16,752 bases of DNA from JACQNR01 sp049515175 (lineage in GTDB: Bacteria > Acidobacteriota > Terriglobia > UBA7540). The position numbers and the translations under genes are program-made. The notes under the pieces were generated by a model, which was not told the DNA's origin, made no database searches, and saw nothing but the letters and a program-made list of their open reading frames with translations. Within the stretch, counting starts at the first letter, position 1. Every line of letters starts with the position of its first letter. Location: NCBI GenBank assembly GCA_049515175.1, contig JBEKUI010000076.1, forward strand, positions 1 to 16,752, read 5' to 3'. Positions 14,653-16,752 of the stretch are shown piece by piece.

Positions 14653-15862
14653 ATGATGTCCGGGCCACTGGAATTCCTCGTCACGGCGAGTCGCGCCGAG
14701 CGGCGGGCGCTGCTGGCGAGCACCCTGGGCTGGGCGCTCGACGGCATGGACGTGACCCTCTACGCCATGGTGATCGCCACGCTGATGCAGTCGCTGCGCC
14801 TTTCGGCTGCTGAGGCGGGGCTGCTCGCCTCCGTGACGCTGGTGGCTTCCGCGCTGGGTGGGTTTCTTTTTGGATTCCTCGCTGACCGCGCCGGGCGGCG
14901 CAAGGCGCTGATGCTCAGCATCCTGGTCTATTCGGTCTTTACCGCCGCCTGCGGGCTGGCGCGGAACGTTCACGAGCTGGCGCTGTTCCGCTTCTTCCTG
15001 GGACTGGGCATGGGCGGGGAGTGGGCCACGGGGGCGGCGCTCGTCGCCGAGACTTGGCGGGCCAAACACCGCGGCAAGGCGCTGGGCCTGATGCAAAGCG
15101 GGTTTGCTGTCGGCTACGCGCTCGCCGCGCTGGGGCTGGCGCGCGGTTTTCTTTGCCGGAATCCTGCCTGCGCTCCTCACCCTGTGGATTCGCCGGGGCG
15201 TCGAGGAATCGCCTTTGTGGCATGGCAAGCAACACAGCAACCGTTCCGAACCGGCGCCGGCGCGAAAATCGTTGCTGGCCTCCCACGGCAGACTCTTGCT
15301 GCTGACGCTGGCGATGAATAGTGCCGCGCTTTTTGCCTGGTGGGGCCTGTTCACCTGGATACCTTCCTACCTCGCGCTGCCCGCGGCGCAGGGCGGCCGG
15401 GCGATGACGCTTGCCTCCTCTTCCCTCTGGATAGTCGTCATGCAGGCCGGGATGTGGCTGGGCTATGTGACCTTCGGTTTTCTTGGCGACCGCTGGGGCG
15501 GGAAGCGCAGTTACATTGGCTACTTGCTGCTGGCGGCGCTGCTCGTGCCCCTCTACGCGCGCGCCGAAACCGCCTGGACCCTGCTCCTTCTCGGTCCGCT
15601 CCTGGCATTTTTCGGGACGGGGCACTTCACGGGCTTCGCCCTTATCGCCGCCGAGCTCTTTCCCACGCGCTTTCGCGCCTCCGCCATGGGATTGGTCTAT
15701 AACTTCGGGCGCATCTTCAGCGCCGTCGCCCCCTGGCTGATGGGGAAAATGGCCGGAAAGGCAGGCATCGGGTCGGCGTTCTGGATCTGCGGGCTTGGAT
15801 ATCTGCTGGCGGGACTTCTCGCCCTGCTGCTGCCCGATACTCGCGGTCGGGAACTTGCCTGA
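14653..15862 (+). pseudogene. MFS transporter (metabolite:H+ symporter-like), broken by frameshift and small deletion in TM5
   Basis: The first part (from ATG 14653, GGAG 10 bases upstream) is a typical major facilitator N-half. It has TM1 with WALDGMDVTLYAM, motif A GFLADRAGRRKA in the TM2-3 loop, and GMGGEWATGAALVAE in TM4. It resembles the aromatic-acid or sialate:H+ symporter groups. After GFAVGYALAAL (about 15132) the frame goes off. The continuation PRWGWRAVFFAGILPALLTLWIRR (TM6) and the whole C-half lie in the next frame, ending at 15862. The bases encoding LAAL (15121-15132) and SPRWGWR (from 15122) overlap. About 9 residues of TM5 that relatives usually have are missing, which fits a deletion of about 26 bases between short repeats of CCGCGCTGG. 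A sequencing or assembly error cannot be excluded. Confidence 0.85.
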
Positions 15863-15916
15863 CTCGGGAGCGCGAAAACCTCCGTTCGAAGCGCCGCCCG
15901 CCACCAGAAAACAGAA

Positions 15917-15969
15917 CGGGGGAGCAGCCCCGGCATCCCCCACTGGGCCATCCGGATTCCGCTCCCCCG
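15917..15969. terminator. Inverted repeat between convergent genes, possible bidirectional terminator
   Basis: CGGGGGAGC (15917-15925) is perfectly repeated inverted as GCTCCCCCG (15961-15969), with 35 bases between. It lies in the 126-base gap between the convergent MFS and OmpA-like gene stops. No U-tract follows in either direction, so intrinsic termination is doubtful; the stem may protect 3' ends instead. Confidence 0.4.
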
Positions 15970-15988
15970 AAAGGTTATCGAACCCAAC

Positions 15989-16752
15989 CTACTTCTTCTT
16001 GGGCTTGGCTTTCAAAGCGGCCGGCTTGCGCGGCGGCCTCTCACTCAGGAGTTCCCACGCATCCGGGGAACTGTAAGGGAAGAACCGCGCCGACTGCTGG
16101 CCGGTGGTGCTGAGCGTTACGTCCACGCGCCGGTTGTTGGCGAGGATGTAGGTCTTGATCCTCTTCAGCTCCTGCTGACGCATTTCCGGCGTCAGGTCGG
16201 GGTCATTCGCGATCAGGTCGCGCACCGCGGCCTCATCAAGGTTGAACTCCTCGCCCAGGCCGTGGATTTCGATGGCCGACTCGGAGACTCCGTGGGCGAC
16301 GAGGAAGTTCTTCACGCTCACCGTGCGCCGCTCGGAGAGTTCCATGTTGGATTTGTTAGTGCCCCGCACGTCGGCGTGGCCTTGCAGGATGAACCGTGCT
16401 TCCGAGCGCAGTTCGCGGTACTTGCTGAAGTCCGCGGCCATATCCGTCAGGCGCCGCTCCTGGCTGGAAACCAGGCCGCTCTTCTTGTCGCCCTTACGGG
16501 GAATGGCGGTGGGAAAGTAGATGCTGTTGATCGCCAGCCGCGTCTCGAGCGTTACTTCCGTGATGCTCTTGGCAGCGGGTTCGATTGCGCCGGCCAGGTG
16601 CAGCGCCGCGGTGCGTGTCTCGGACCCGCCGCAGGCGTTCGAGGCCGTAAGCGTGTAGTTCACGGTTTCATCGATGGGCCCAATGCCCGTGCTCTTGGGG
16701 ACCGGTTGCACGCTGCGGCTGCCCGTCGCGGCGAGCCCGCCCTGGCCGTCCA
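15989..16752 (-). CDS. OmpA-family envelope protein, C-terminal part (5' end outside window)
   Basis: About 253 C-terminal residues are visible; the frame is open to the right edge. The visible N-terminal part (to about residue 50: VNYTLTASNACGGSETRTAALHL) looks like a PKD/Ig-like beta repeat. An OmpA C-terminal domain follows, with FILQGHADVRGTNKSNMELSERRTVSVKNFL, the part that binds the diaminopimelate of peptidoglycan through its conserved Asp and Arg. NRRVDVTL closes it. Between GLGEEF and NRRVDV sits a longer insert than in E. coli OmpA. After the domain a proline- and lysine-rich tail ends PKKK. The protein probably links the outer membrane to peptidoglycan. The GTG at 16711 is internal. 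Confidence 0.85.
   Translation of the reverse strand, partial: DGQGGLAATGSRSVQPVPKSTGIGPIDETVNYTLTASNACGGSETRTAALHLAGAIEPAAKSITEVTLETRLAINSIYFPTAIPRKGDKKSGLVSSQERRLTDMAADFSKYRELRSEARFILQGHADVRGTNKSNMELSERRTVSVKNFLVAHGVSESAIEIHGLGEEFNLDEAAVRDLIANDPDLTPEMRQQELKRIKTYILANNRRVDVTLSTTGQQSARFFPYSSPDAWELLSERPPRKPAALKAKPKKK

Noticed and set aside
14939..15943. Minus-strand 334-codon ORF opposite the broken MFS gene
   Set aside because: Low-complexity Gln/Arg/Gly-rich translation with no motif; MFS helices are clear on the plus strand.

Overview
The window is GC-rich, densely coded bacterial chromosomal DNA with no RNA genes, phage, insertion sequences or CRISPR visible. Several features point to Acidobacteriota or a similar soil/environmental lineage: high GC, the two unrecognised integral-membrane proteins, the zinc-ribbon/FHA/ABC protein, and the TGTAGCG-headed palindromic repeats. 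This is an inference from gene style, not from a marker gene. The window is cut at both ends inside genes: argininosuccinate lyase on the left and an OmpA-family protein on the right.

Left part (1-3410). The 3' end of argH converges with a calcineurin-like metallophosphoesterase gene. Next comes a translationally coupled pair of unrecognised membrane-protein genes on the minus strand (ATGA overlap). Their roughly 400-base upstream region is unusual. It holds a 20-codon ORF with a near-perfect Shine-Dalgarno sequence, a stem-loop with a G9 tract between that ORF and the membrane gene, and a repeated TTTCAAGT motif.

Nucleotide-sugar block (3303-7732). A short UDP-sugar dehydrogenase homologue (plus strand, no third domain) meets a DegT-type aminotransferase gene tail to tail on a shared TTAA. 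The aminotransferase lies downstream of a full-length WbpA-like nucleotide-sugar dehydrogenase on the minus strand. A divergent promoter region with two consensus -10 boxes separates that pair from a membrane-anchored NodB-type polysaccharide deacetylase. Together these suggest synthesis of an oxidised, aminated sugar and its use or modification in the cell envelope.

Signalling/transport block (7813-13722, all minus strand). A DHH-family phosphoesterase gene comes first, then a probable operon of PP2C-type phosphatase, a 1086-residue zinc ribbon + 3xFHA + ABCG-like ATPase/permease, and a small membrane-anchored coiled-coil protein. The layout recalls FHA-ABC exporters controlled by Ser/Thr phosphorylation, with a phosphatase rather than a kinase as neighbour.

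Right part (13841-16752). A cluster of palindromic repeats is followed by a zinc-ribbon/Tic20-like membrane protein, an MFS transporter broken by a frameshift with an apparent small deletion in TM5, a stem-loop in the convergent gap, and the C-terminal part of an OmpA/PKD-type envelope protein.
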